This document shows, piece by piece, positions 1 through 9,513 of a DNA stretch of 64,000 bases; the first letter of the stretch is position 1; each line of letters starts with the position of its first letter. The DNA is from Allodiplogaster sudhausi. Its lineage: Eukaryota; Nematoda; Chromadorea; Rhabditida; Diplogasteridae. The translations under genes and the position numbers were made by a program. The stretch covers positions 1,823,501-1,887,500 of the forward strand of contig CALZFC010000030.1 in assembly GCA_945643635.1 (NCBI GenBank), read 5' to 3'. Under the pieces are notes generated by a model. The model did no database searches, was not told the origin of the DNA, and worked only from the letters and a program-made list of their open reading frames with translations.

Positions 1-95
1 TGCTGCGACTGAAAATTGTTTTTGTTATGCCCTTTTAATGAAGCTGTATCAACAAACGTTGTTGCATCTAACAATAAGAATTTGTCAATACGACT

Positions 96-203
96 CTCTA
101 TCACTCTCTCTCTCTATCTCTCTCTCTCTGTAATTCTCTATGTCTCAATCTCTCTCTCTCTATATCTCTCTCTCTATCTCTCTCTTTCTCTCTATCTATC
201 TAT
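96..203. repeat. (CT)n microsatellite
   Basis: An impure CT dinucleotide tract with interspersed TATCTC units. The short reading frame across it is low-complexity Leu/Ser and is not a gene. The rest of positions 1-350 shows nothing recognisable. Confidence 0.9.
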
Positions 204-354
204 CCATGGAAAGAAACCAATAACAAGGAAGCAGGGATGTTGATATCAGTGTAAACATGAGGCTAAACCTCGTGTTAACCTGCTTAGCCCCATGTCAGTC
301 CCTGATGTTTAGCCTTAAAAAAGGGACACTTTACTACATCGGCAGAGGTGCTAA

Positions 355-485
355 CGGGCCCAAAAATTTTGGGCCGGCCAAGCCCGTAGGGCCTAAGGAC
401 TCGCCCAGCCCGGCCCGATCCATTTCCGGGCCCTAGAATATTGGGCCCGGCCCGGGGCCCTGGAAAGTTGGGCCGGCCGGCCCTA
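355..485. repeat. GGCCC-rich palindromic low-complexity block
   Basis: A sharply GC-rich island in AT-rich surroundings, built from overlapping GGGCC and GGCCC words that are self-complementary. Its minus-strand translation is only Gly/Pro/Arg-rich. A shorter similar patch lies at about 55671-55702. I see no gene in it. Confidence 0.75.
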
Positions 486-667
486 GTAGCTCTTAGTGCC
501 AAGGATGAAAATAGGAAAATGCATGCAAAGTGACCGCAAATTCAAACTGGCCTAAAGTATCCATGAGGAGTTACTAAAAGGAGACAAAAGGGCCCTCAAA
601 CGGTCTAAAAAAAGGTCCTCTGTTGGGTCCACGCCTGGTCTCAAATGGTGCCATAAGGGTCCCTAAA

Positions 668-885
668 CGATACCCAGAAGCTACCAAAAGAGTCCCCAAA
701 GGTTACCAAAAGTATTCCCAAAAGTTTCCAAAAGTGTCCCTAAAAGTTGTAAAAAGAGTCCCCAAAGGTTGCTAAAAGTGTCACCAAAAGTTACTAAATG
801 TGGCTCCAAAAGTTACAAAAAGCATCCCCAAAAGTTACCAAAAGCTTCCCCAAAAGTTACCAAAATGGTCCCTCAAAAGGTCACA
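668..885. repeat. 22-bp tandem repeat
   Basis: About ten degenerate copies of a unit close to AGTTACCAAAAGTGTCCCCA with a period near 22 bp. Reading frames through it are Lys/Pro/Ser-rich repeats in all three frames, as expected for a satellite and not for a gene. Confidence 0.8.
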
Positions 886-889
886 AAAA

Positions 890-1050
890 CTTGTGCGCAA
901 GTGTCCATGTGCGCAAGTGTCCTTGTGCGCAAGTGTTCGTGTGCGCAAGTGTCTGTGCGCAAGTGTCCCTGCGCGCAAGTGTCTATGTGCGCAAGTGTCC
1001 TTGAGCTCAAGTGTCCTTGGGCGCAAGTGTCTGCGCGCAAATGTAGTCCA
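890..1050. repeat. 16-bp GTGCGCAAGTGTCC minisatellite
   Basis: About ten copies of a unit close to GTGCGCAAGTGTCCTT, with small length changes (14-16 bp). It directly abuts the position where the scramblase gene loses similarity, so it may mark the breakpoint of that truncation. Confidence 0.85.
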
Positions 1051-1126
1051 CCCCTATAGAATGGCCAGAGGATAAAAGGTACAGAATTGCAATAATGCGA
1101 TATATCGCCGTCCGAGAAGCGAAGAC

Positions 1127-2754
1127 CTGGAAGATGCGGTCGACGTTGCAGTCACAGGGTCCGGGGCCGCTGATCATGAGCTGCGGCACGGAGTTCGCAT
1201 CCGTGATTATGTAGTCCGCGTGGCAACAGCTGTTGTCACGCACAAATGCAACCTAGAGAGAGAGAGTAAGAGGTAGAGAGGGAGATGAGGGAGCAGAGAG
1301 AGAGAAAGACAAGAGTAGAGTAGGAGGCAGAGAGGGAGATGAGGGAGAAGGGGGAGAGATACGCGAGGAGAATACGAGACAGAGTGCGAGAGGACGCCTC
1401 ACAACGTTGCCAGGCGGAGACTCGATGCAAATGCTCTGTCTATCGCAGCTGCAGAAGCAAACGAAAGGACGGAAGCAGCGGATGACTTCCTGAAAAGCAG
1501 CCCTGTTACTTTTGATATCTTAGTTTAATCGATATCACGAATAAGGCACATCATTTTTTTTCTGCATATACAGGTTTTTTTTTGTTTTTTTTTTGTCCAT
1601 ACCACGCCCATTTTTGTCTTGACTACGCCCATTTTAGCCGTGACCACACTAATTTTACTCCTCACCACGCCCATGTTGTCGACGACGTGCATGACGAAAG
1701 CGCGCGCCGAGCCACACTGGCGAGAGCATCCGCCAGACTCCTCCATCGCGTAGTAAACCTGAAGAGAGCGAAAGTGAGAGAAGAGAGAGAGAGCGTGAGA
1801 GAATGAGAGGGAGGGAGAAAAGAAAAGGGTAGGGAGAACAAGAAGATAAGGAATGAACAATGGGAGTGAGAGCTAATTGGAAGAGATTCAGTCGAGAGAA
1901 TGGATGATGCCGTTATTTTTCCTTATTTGTATTTTTATTATCACACATATCCACAGATTCTCTTCTGATTGTCTTTTTCAAAACTTGATTGACCCGCTGC
2001 CCCATCCGGTTGAGCAGTCGATACGTGTTGGCCGTCTCGATGCCAAGGAGAACCTCTAGTGGCTCAAGCTCCTGAAAAGAAAAAAACCGTTTATTATGGA
2101 TTGCCTCGAAGATCAAATAATAATGGCTTTTCGGGATCTGAGATTGAGAGATCAAGGGAAGTCTCCTAAGTGGTGGTGACCTGCTGCACGACGAGGCCGT
2201 CAATGTGCGCGAGGTAGGCGAGCGAAGGCGGGCAGCCGGGCGGCAAGTTCGAGGGCATCGGCATCGGAACTGAAAATACCATTGGATTTCCGAATTAGCG
2301 ATACCACTTGGGTGAATAAAATTTAAAATAATGGACGTTCGTAAAATGTAATTAGAAAACACTAGTATTTTACAATGATGAAAGGGAGAAAGTAAGGGAT
2401 AAGGCAGAAAATCAGAGCTGTCATTTTATACATTTTTTTATTGATTCAAAAACTAACGAAACTGGCGACACGGCCGGCCGCCCATTCGAGGCATTCCGCC
2501 GCCAGCTCCATAGGCGGGCGGCGGAGGGGGCGGCATTCCACCGCCAGCGCCGGCGTTGTAGGCCGGAGGATTGTCTGAGAGGGTGAGAGTACATATAGCT
2601 TACTAATGGTAAGAAAAGAATTACGTTAACATTCTGCAAAATAAAGCATGTTTTTCAGGGAAAACTTTAATTTTTTTTATTAAGATAAAAAAAATTGATT
2701 CTGACAGCCAGGCTGCGGATATCCGGGTGCATAGCCGGGCTGCTGATTATACAT
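1127..2754 (-). CDS. scrm: Phospholipid scramblase, 3'-truncated in this window
   Basis: Scramblases are Ca2+-responsive membrane proteins that move phospholipids between bilayer leaflets. Seven minus-strand exons join in phase: 2754-2706, 2574-2470, 2269-2181, 2071-1994, 1758-1666, 1489-1403 and 1252-about 1127. The N-terminus is Pro/Gly/Tyr-rich (MYNQQPGYAPGYPQPG), as usual for the family. It is followed by LAYLAHIDGLVVQQ, PLEVLLGIETANTYRL, GQR-VYYAMEES, then EVIRCFRPF with a Cys-rich stretch, SPPGNV, and a segment ending near ISGPGPCDC. These match the scramblase core in order. The last part of the family (the acidic Ca2+-site region and the C-terminal hydrophobic helix ending in DF) is not found downstream; the sequence runs into minisatellites. 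The gene is therefore a 3'-truncated pseudogene, or its last exon lies beyond position 1 across a long intron. Family assignment is secure; function is doubtful. Confidence 0.8.
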
Positions 2755-3000
2755 GGCTAGTGTAGAGGAGAGATCAAGGGAGGAGAGGAGAGGGATTAGA
2801 GAAAGAAAGGAAAGATGGAGAGAGCAATAGGAGAACCGACCAAGCGCCGCGGAGAATTCGATGGGAAGTGTCGAAAAACGGCCTTAGGATGTATCGGGAT
2901 ACAAATTTGCATACTGGAATATTCGGAATTCGGAAGAAAAAAAAGAGACTGAATTTGCAATTCACAATTCCTACTGAATATGATAGCAACGGAAAATGTT
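2755..3000. other. Scramblase 5' flank
   Basis: Contains a short GA-rich stretch at about 2766-2830 and no convincing exon. Presumably it holds the scramblase promoter, but I see no recognisable element. Confidence 0.3.
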
Positions 3001-3010
3001 GCACTTTAAA

Positions 3011-3613
3011 CTAAATTTTTTTTCTCATCTGGTGAGACAACTTTTGCACTTCCTCCTCCTCTAGTAGATTTCCAATAAGTGTAACAGCTATTTCGTCATT
3101 TGTTTCCTCATTTGGATGTAAAAACAATCGATTTGACTTGATTACTTGTGACGAACTCGCCCGGACTGACGCATTGCATCATCTTGCGCTTCTGAATACG
3201 GATGGACGATCTTGAGACGAGGCCGTTGGCAGCCATCACGGAGTCGGATACACTGCTACAGGGAACGTGACGATTCCGATGCCATGCAAAGGCTGGCTCG
3301 CGCTGTCTCTCGGTCGAGGAATGCTTGCTTTACTGCTGAAAGACACAAGAGACTGGTGGCGCTCTTGTCTACCTCCAATTTGGTCTTGCGATTCTTGAGA
3401 GTAATAGCAACCATTCGGTTCTCTTGACTTGGATGTATTATAAGTCGGCGGTAGTAATGATGAAAGGGTAGCCATCTGACCATTGATTGCACTGACTTCA
3501 TCGCAAAATTGGGTGAGCTGCTCATCTGTTGAGATGGTGCGAGTCTGGATTTCGTGTCCGCATCCATCACCGACAGTGAATATGGCGATCTTGGCTCTTG
3601 AATTTTTGCTCAA
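3011..3613 (-). other. Coding-like open stretches, unrecognised
   Basis: The minus strand has a 125-codon open frame (3613-3236, beginning MSKNSRAKIAIFTVGDG). Further down, after frame changes, there is a charged open stretch ending in a TAG at 3013-3011 (ending EEEEVQKLSHQMRKKI). Base composition is less skewed than in the flanks, so this could be a small multi-exon gene or a decayed copy. I recognise no family and cannot connect the pieces with good splice sites. Confidence 0.2.
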
Positions 3614-3690
3614 GAAACAGAGTTGGTTGGCGAGCCAATGCTCGACAACTAGACAACAAACACTCGAGAACCGAAAAAAAGAAGCATGAA

Positions 3691-5680
3691 AGAGTGAAAC
3701 GGGAAGTTGGATTTGTTTTGTCCTTTTTCAAGTTGAGTTAGCCATATACCTATTCCTAATCGGAACCCTTGCGGGACTAGCCAGCAAGCCTAATGGCAGA
3801 ATTTGAGAATGTGAAAGTAAGGCAAGCGAAGAATCGTAAAAGAAGAACAAATGGTGTTGTAAATGATCGCACTGCGTAAAAGAGAAAGAGACGATTTTTT
3901 TTGCCAACTCGGAACGAATCTTTATTTCTGTAGAGAACCCTTCCGGGCCATTTTCCGCACCAAAAAAACAACATAATCTTGTAAAGCTTTTTCTTTTCTT
4001 GAACGGCCATTCGAACAGAGCTCTTTGAAAACATTTTTATCACTTTCATATTGTGTTCACTGAATACAAATGAGAAGCCAAGGCCAGCCTTTTTATAAAG
4101 AGTAAAACGTTGACCTCGTTCGACCTCGGCATTCATTCAAAGATCGCACGCTTTAACTCCGTTCATTTATTTTTATCAGTACAATTCAAAGTGGAAAGAA
4201 TAACGGAAACGCTCTAACTCGTCAATATTAAAAATCTGATCACGAAGAAGACGTTCAGTAAAGAATAAAAATATTTATAGCCTCTGATTTTACTCTTATG
4301 TATTTCCCCGAAAGAGGCCGTATCCTACAGTTGGCATCTTATTATTTGATGAGTACAATAAAAGCTAACTAATATTATTTAGCCAACAAAGAGGAACAGA
4401 TTGATGATAAAATCTAACAAATCTTGTTTTAAAAACAAATTTGTTTTTCTAATTAATAAGTTTGACACGTGGAACTTCTTACCGTAGCATTTTAAATTAG
4501 TCATTCTCTCGCCTGGAATTACATGGGTGCGGTAGATTCGTTTGCATTTGGATGATTTTGAGATGCCATTCTCACTTTGACCTTTTTGTGGCTAGCTAGC
4601 CGGTTCGTCCTTGCTTTTTCTCCTATGAGAAAAGCTTCCTTGTTCCGCAGTTATAGTCCACCTTATCGTAATGTCGTTGTCCTTTCTTTGCACAAGTGAT
4701 AAACTTGTTGCCCTCTTCCCTTCTTCCCTTGAAAGGCTCGCCTAATATAATGTGTTCGTTCTCGGGAACTCTTCCAAGAGTTTAGGGTATTCTCTGGATG
4801 AAGAAGATGTTCAGGATTGAGACCAACTCGTGAGAATTGATTGGAATTGTTTGTGAATGTTGTCGGAGAACTTTGAGTGAGCATTTAGGAGATCACCCTA
4901 TTCAGGAGACCCTTTGTGAGACCTATTTTTGCTCTCACCCTTTTGTCGCCTATTTGTGATCATCCGCCCTCCTCGCTCCTTCACTGTCCCTTCAATTGGC
5001 ACTATCATCAGGCATTTCTTCTTGCTTCCTCCGTTTTGGATCTCTCCGCCCCCCTCTTCTTCTTCCGCTTTTATTTCCTTCATTAGTGCTCTCGTACGAA
5101 TCACACTATTTAAGGAATTTATCAAATACCCGCTACAAACTTTTGTTAAAATCAATCAGAGATGAATCGTGACGCCGGAGATTCTAAGTGTGTAATCCTG
5201 GTTGTAATTTTCGTCTTCTCTTTGCCTCGACCGAACATGTTCAGGAACGTATGACGCTGAATCTCTTCGGTTTGGTCCATGTAAAGTTCCCACCAGTCCA
5301 CCATGCACTGGCCTCACACCAAGCAAGAGATTCACCAATCCACCAGAATTGCTCATTGTGCCAAAGGATTTCACAGATTAGGCATCATTGAGCATGAAAA
5401 TGCTACATTTTCTAGGCGCACATTAATATGCATGTTTTCAGAAAATAAATCGAATGGACGACAATTACTCAAGAAAAAAAACTATACTAAACTAAAAGAA
5501 TAAACACAAATGAAAGAATTATCTTGTACTCTCCCAAGATCGCCTCTCCTAGCGCGGCGCCGTACTAATTTTGGGAGGTGAGCGCCGTCGGCATCTCAGA
5601 ATTGTTAAAACGAAGTTGCTAAAAGAAAAGAAGCAAATTTTTTTCTCACCGTTTTCAAGAATCTTTCATCGCCGGGCTCA
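3691..5680. other. Intergenic, nothing recognised
   Basis: AT-rich DNA with only short chance frames. The longest (minus 4136-3777, 119 codons) is hydrophobic and basic with no recognisable motif or splice context. No RNA gene or long repeat was noticed. Confidence 0.4.
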
Positions 5681-5930
5681 CCTTGATTGATGTTTTATCA
5701 TTGTTAAACTACAAATATACAAAAGTTCCAAAGTGGGATAGTATTACTAACACCCGAGATAACATTTGGAAATGGTATGTAGTGGGACAAAGCGTGACAA
5801 ACCGAAGAGGCGAAGTGGAGAAGAGAATCGTGAGAGAAGTGAGAAGAGGTGCCGAGGTGTACATCAGAATGAACACGAACGACGTCCAGAAGCGAGAGTA
5901 TGGATTCGGGCTGCGTCACTTATATATTTT

Positions 5931-6721
5931 TATGTTCAATGTAGTATAAAACAAACATCTTCAAAGCGTTTCATTTATCGTCTTTAAAGAGATCAAAGAT
6001 ATGAAGGCCTTTTAAAATATTTTCACAGATGTAGTTACACAAAAAAAAATTAATTGTATTCTTCTCAGACTCTCGTGCTTTACTTGGCCGTCTTCTTCAT
6101 AGTTCTTTCCTTAATCCCGTGCCTCGCGTGCCACATTGCAATATTGAGGTAAATGAAAAAGCGTACAGTTAAATGAAAAGTGTTATCTAGCAATAAGTGT
6201 TTATAATTTCGAAGCATTGTTGACGCCATTATACTGTAGGCTATGTTTGCAAATATAGGGAAATGATGTTCACTCATAGTGAAATGGGAATACATACATC
6301 ATACATTTATATTCTTATTATTCATTTCGTACAATATAGAAATAAAAATAATTTATGTAAACATCATTATATGCGAGAAAACTCTTTACATTCCGTAATA
6401 TGTGAACAGTGCTTGCCGATCCTAAGATTGGCGTCTAAAATGGAATGCTTCACAATTATAAACGCTCAGAAAACAAAATAAATGTACGACTTCTTCCTTT
6501 ACCTCAATATTGCAATGTGGCACGCGAGGCACGGGATTAAGGAAAGAACTATGAAGAAGACGGCCAAGTAAATCACGAGAGTCTGAGAAGAATACAATTA
6601 ATTTTTTTTTGTGTAACTACATCTGTGAAAATATTTTAAAAGGCCTTCATATCTTTGATCTCTTTAAAGACGATAAATGAAACGCTTTGAAGATGTTTGT
6701 TTTATACTACATTGAACATAC
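5931..6721. repeat. Imperfect palindrome duplicating a receptor exon
   Basis: Positions 5931-6165 and 6484-6721 are inverted copies that are almost identical over about 225 bp. The inner parts (for example 6200-6240 against 6420-6470) are also complementary but diverged, so the whole 790 bp is palindromic around about 6326. Each arm carries the acceptor and hydrophobic exon starting TLV(L/I)YLAVFFIVL. The minus copy is in line with the receptor gene on that strand; the plus copy has no visible upstream exons. Confidence 0.85.
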
Positions 6722-7533
6722 CCGAAACATGCCGATTACTATCGAGTCTTCCCTTGTGGCAGAGAGTCTCCTTCGCATGGTTCGTCGGATGGAAAGGAAA
6801 GTTAGAACCATTGATAATAGAACGGCGACTTCAAAGGACACTTGAAACTTGTTCCCTGCGATGGACAGGAAAATGAGTGACTTGCCGAAGAAGGAGAACG
6901 CGACACCGCAAATCAAGAGGATGTTTGCGAGTATGAAGGGAGATTTGAAGTAGAAGACTTGCAAGCCGGGAATGCAAGGGACGCTTTCTTTGAAGCCTGA
7001 TGAGGCTGATGCAATCAGACCGATAAAGTAGATCTGAAAAATGCGATAAATAAGTGAAATCGCACTTATTTATCGCATTCTAACAGTATGCATGGATATA
7101 CAATCATGCATATATGGGCGAAAAGAAATATGAGATATGTATTTTGCAAAAAAAATTTCATTTGCATCTGCAATTTATAATTATCGATTGATCCACCATC
7201 TCGAACCTGAATTGTTGCATAAGTCGCAGCGATAAGTCCGTAGCTCCACCTTGTAGTTAGCAATTTCGCGCGAAGTGAATGACATATGATTACATAGAAA
7301 AAGAAGACAGAGAGGAAGACGGAGAAAAAGTAGGAAACGAGCGACGGCAAAAGAATGAGAAGCATCTGATTGAAAAGGAAAATAATAATACGTTATTCTC
7401 GAAATCCTTTCCCGCCTGGAAACTCTGATGAGAGACTCACAAGAATGGTTACGTTATGTGAATGCCTTGTCTCTGGAAGAACGTTGTACATGGCAAAGTA
7501 GTCATATGACGTTAGCCTCGCCATGATGATTAC
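6499..7533 (-). CDS. Nematode serpentine (7TM) receptor, family unassigned, ends may be incomplete
   Basis: Four minus-strand exons join in phase: 7533-7441, 7365-7207, 7033-6722 and 6582-6499 (TAA at 6501-6499). The product has several hydrophobic helices: LLILLPSLVSYFFSVF, then IYFIGLIASASSGF, SPFILANILLICGVAFSFF, VAVLLSMVLTFL and YLAVFFIVLSLIPCL. A basic loop (RRTMRRRL) precedes the last one, as in chemoreceptor-type GPCRs. The 5' end is uncertain. A plausible first-TM exon lies upstream at 8568-8326, but the junction is not resolved and a MITE sits in the gap. The last exon can stop at TAA or splice at GAG/GTAAAG. If it splices, the remaining exon was probably lost at the palindrome. I could not place it in a named C. 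elegans sr family. Confidence 0.55.
7041..7078. repeat. Perfect 16-bp hairpin in a receptor intron
   Basis: ATGCGATAAATAAGTG at 7041-7056 is followed by a 6-base loop and its exact reverse complement at 7063-7078. It lies just upstream (in transcript sense) of the acceptor of the exon that starts at 7033. It may be a fossil of a fold-back element or a structural element near the branch region. Confidence 0.8.
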
Positions 7534-7620
7534 CTTAAGCGTTCAAAATTTTTTTTAAATAATTTAAATAAGTATAATTTCCGTTCATTTGTAATGATAC
7601 TTGACACGAAAATGAAAGTA

Positions 7621-8059
7621 CCGTATTTTCTCTATTAGTAGCTCTTTGTCTATTAGAACCCCCTCCAAGAGTCCCCTTTGAGAATGCCATTGAGAAATAG
7701 TACCCCTCCGTCTAATAGAACCCCCGCCCCCCGCCCTCCAATAGTGCCCCCTAATAGCCTAATACCTCGGCTCGAGAAGTACCTCGAATGAATCCTGATG
7801 GCATGGGATGCTATTCCCAATGAACTAATTGCAAATTCCTTCGAAATCTATTATAAAACGGATGTTCCAGTGATGATTCCATTGAATCCGAGCAATTAAT
7901 CTCTCTTTTAAAGAATAAAATGTTGTTTGCAAACATTTAGTCAATCACATTAAAAATAATACCTCTAATAGAACCCCCCCCCCACTCTCAAATGGTGCCC
8001 CCTTCTTGCAAGGGCATTGAAAAATAGTACCACCGAGGGCACTAATAGAGAAAATACGG
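7621..8059. mobile_element. MITE with 19-bp perfect terminal inverted repeats
   Basis: CCGTATTTTCTCTATTAGT at 7621-7639 is repeated exactly in reverse complement at 8041-8059. Both ends are flanked by TA (7619-7620 and 8060-8061), the target duplication typical of Tc1/mariner-type insertion. The 439-bp interior holds degenerate internal copies of 'CTAATAGAACCCCC' and no transposase frame, so it is a non-autonomous element. Confidence 0.8.
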
Positions 8060-8325
8060 TATACCGGATGGAATGAGTAAGGAATTGGCAGAGTGAAAAC
8101 AATAGGCCAGATCTGCAGGTTGATGATGATAATTCGATAAGTCTTCCATAAAGAGCGACCCTGTCAAGGTAGCAATTAATAATTCATTTCTAATTGTCGA
8201 TTTGGAAAGGGTACTTTGAGTCAAACTCTCTGTAGATTATTGATTAGTTAAAGGAGTACGAAAAATCTATTTGAATTTTGCCTCTAAATTAAATCTTCCG
8301 CTTTAGTGTATTAATCAATGTTTAA

Positions 8326-8568
8326 ATTAATCTTTGCCTTTGTTAGCGTGAGAATGACAGTGAGGAGGCTCGTTGCACAGCCGAGCCCGCCAACGATGCG
8401 CAGGGCCCAGTTGAAGGACGCAAGCAGTGGTTCGTAGTATTCGAGAAGCTCAGCGACCATCGCTTCCACGGACATATTTTTGTTCTCGCAGGAGAAATGG
8501 ATGCTGCAACCAAATGACTTATATTCGAATGAGTAAGGGGCTTTTAAATACGCGACAATGCGTCTCAA
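8326..8568 (-). CDS. Possible N-terminal exon of the serpentine receptor
   Basis: This open minus frame contains a Cys-bearing segment and one hydrophobic helix (WALRIVGGLGCATSLLTV) followed by Lys residues, as expected for a first transmembrane segment. ATG codons lie near 8568 and at 8475. No clean donor links it to the exon at 7533, so membership of the same gene is inferred from order and hydrophobicity only. Confidence 0.3.
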
Positions 8569-8569
8569 G

Positions 8570-9340
8570 ATCGAGGCACCATGTTATGTGATATTTTAAT
8601 GGAGTAAACAAGTAAGATCTATGGAGTTCTCATTCGGGAACGACTACGGAGACGCAAATTTGCACGAACATTTGGACATATCTTCGTATGTATGCACATA
8701 TTTATGCGTGTAACAGGAAAACTGCTCAACAGCTGCACTTCCTGCAAGGAAAGGCGACTTTTTTTCCTATCTTTGTCAACTAGGCAAACATTCTAACCAT
8801 AATCTTACATCATCGAGCAGTTTTGCAGACAGCAGTCCGATTCAATACTAATTACATATTTATATCCGAGATGCCAATTTTATAATTAAATTATTTCAAC
8901 ATGGATTTTCCATGAATGATGTTTTTGTAGTTTAAAAAGAAAACAGTCTTTGAAACAATATAATTATAATTCTTTACGAATCAGCCATGTTCTTTTAACT
9001 CTTTTAGTTTATAGGCTCTTTTATGTTGTTGGAATCACCCTGGATGATTCTTTCGCTCTAGGAAGCTCTTGATCTAAATTCAAACCTGGTCTCAGTCTCA
9101 CCCACATCTCATTTCTGCTCAATCTTCTCTGATTAACTTAAAAATGCACGCTTAGTTATTAGTTCTTTGGCGCCGTCAGATGGTAGATCTTAAATTACCC
9201 ACTTACAACCAAGCTGCAGGCCATAAAGAAGATGCCAGTTAGTTGACAGCAAGCATGCAATTTTTTCATTCGTCGTTTTATGTACTCACCATCAGCAAGA
9301 AGTTTAGGAGAAGGATACAAAGACTGTTTATGGAGTTGAA
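8570..9340. other. Intergenic, nothing recognised
   Basis: AT-rich sequence without a supportable exon, RNA gene or repeat. Confidence 0.4.
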
Positions 9341-9374
9341 ATGGGTGGAATGGAGATGATGAGTGGCAGAGGAA

Positions 9375-9513
9375 ATGGAATGGGCAGGGTGCGAGAGTGC
9401 CAAGTAGGAGCGGAGACGCAGAGACTGTTGGGCATGGTGCGAGAGAGCGAGGGAGGAGTAGAGACGCAGAGACTGATGGGCAGGGTGCGAGAGAGGAGCA
9501 GAGACGCAGAGAC
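9375..9513. repeat. About 46-bp minisatellite at the kinase stop codon
   Basis: Three degenerate copies of a unit carrying 'GGTGCGAGAG...GAGACGCAGAGACT' end right at the stop codon of the minus-strand kinase. The paralogous 3' flank at 16410-16455 has only about one unit, so the expansion probably followed the duplication. Confidence 0.7.

Noticed and set aside
769..1075. Three overlapping plus-strand frames of 68-96 codons with Cys/Ala/Gln/Val repeats
   Set aside because: All three frames are open only because the 16-bp and 22-bp satellites lack stop codons; there is no splice or start context.
3777..4136. 119-codon minus-strand frame with hydrophobic C-terminal part
   Set aside because: No recognisable motif, no splice signals, AT-driven composition; cannot be told from chance.
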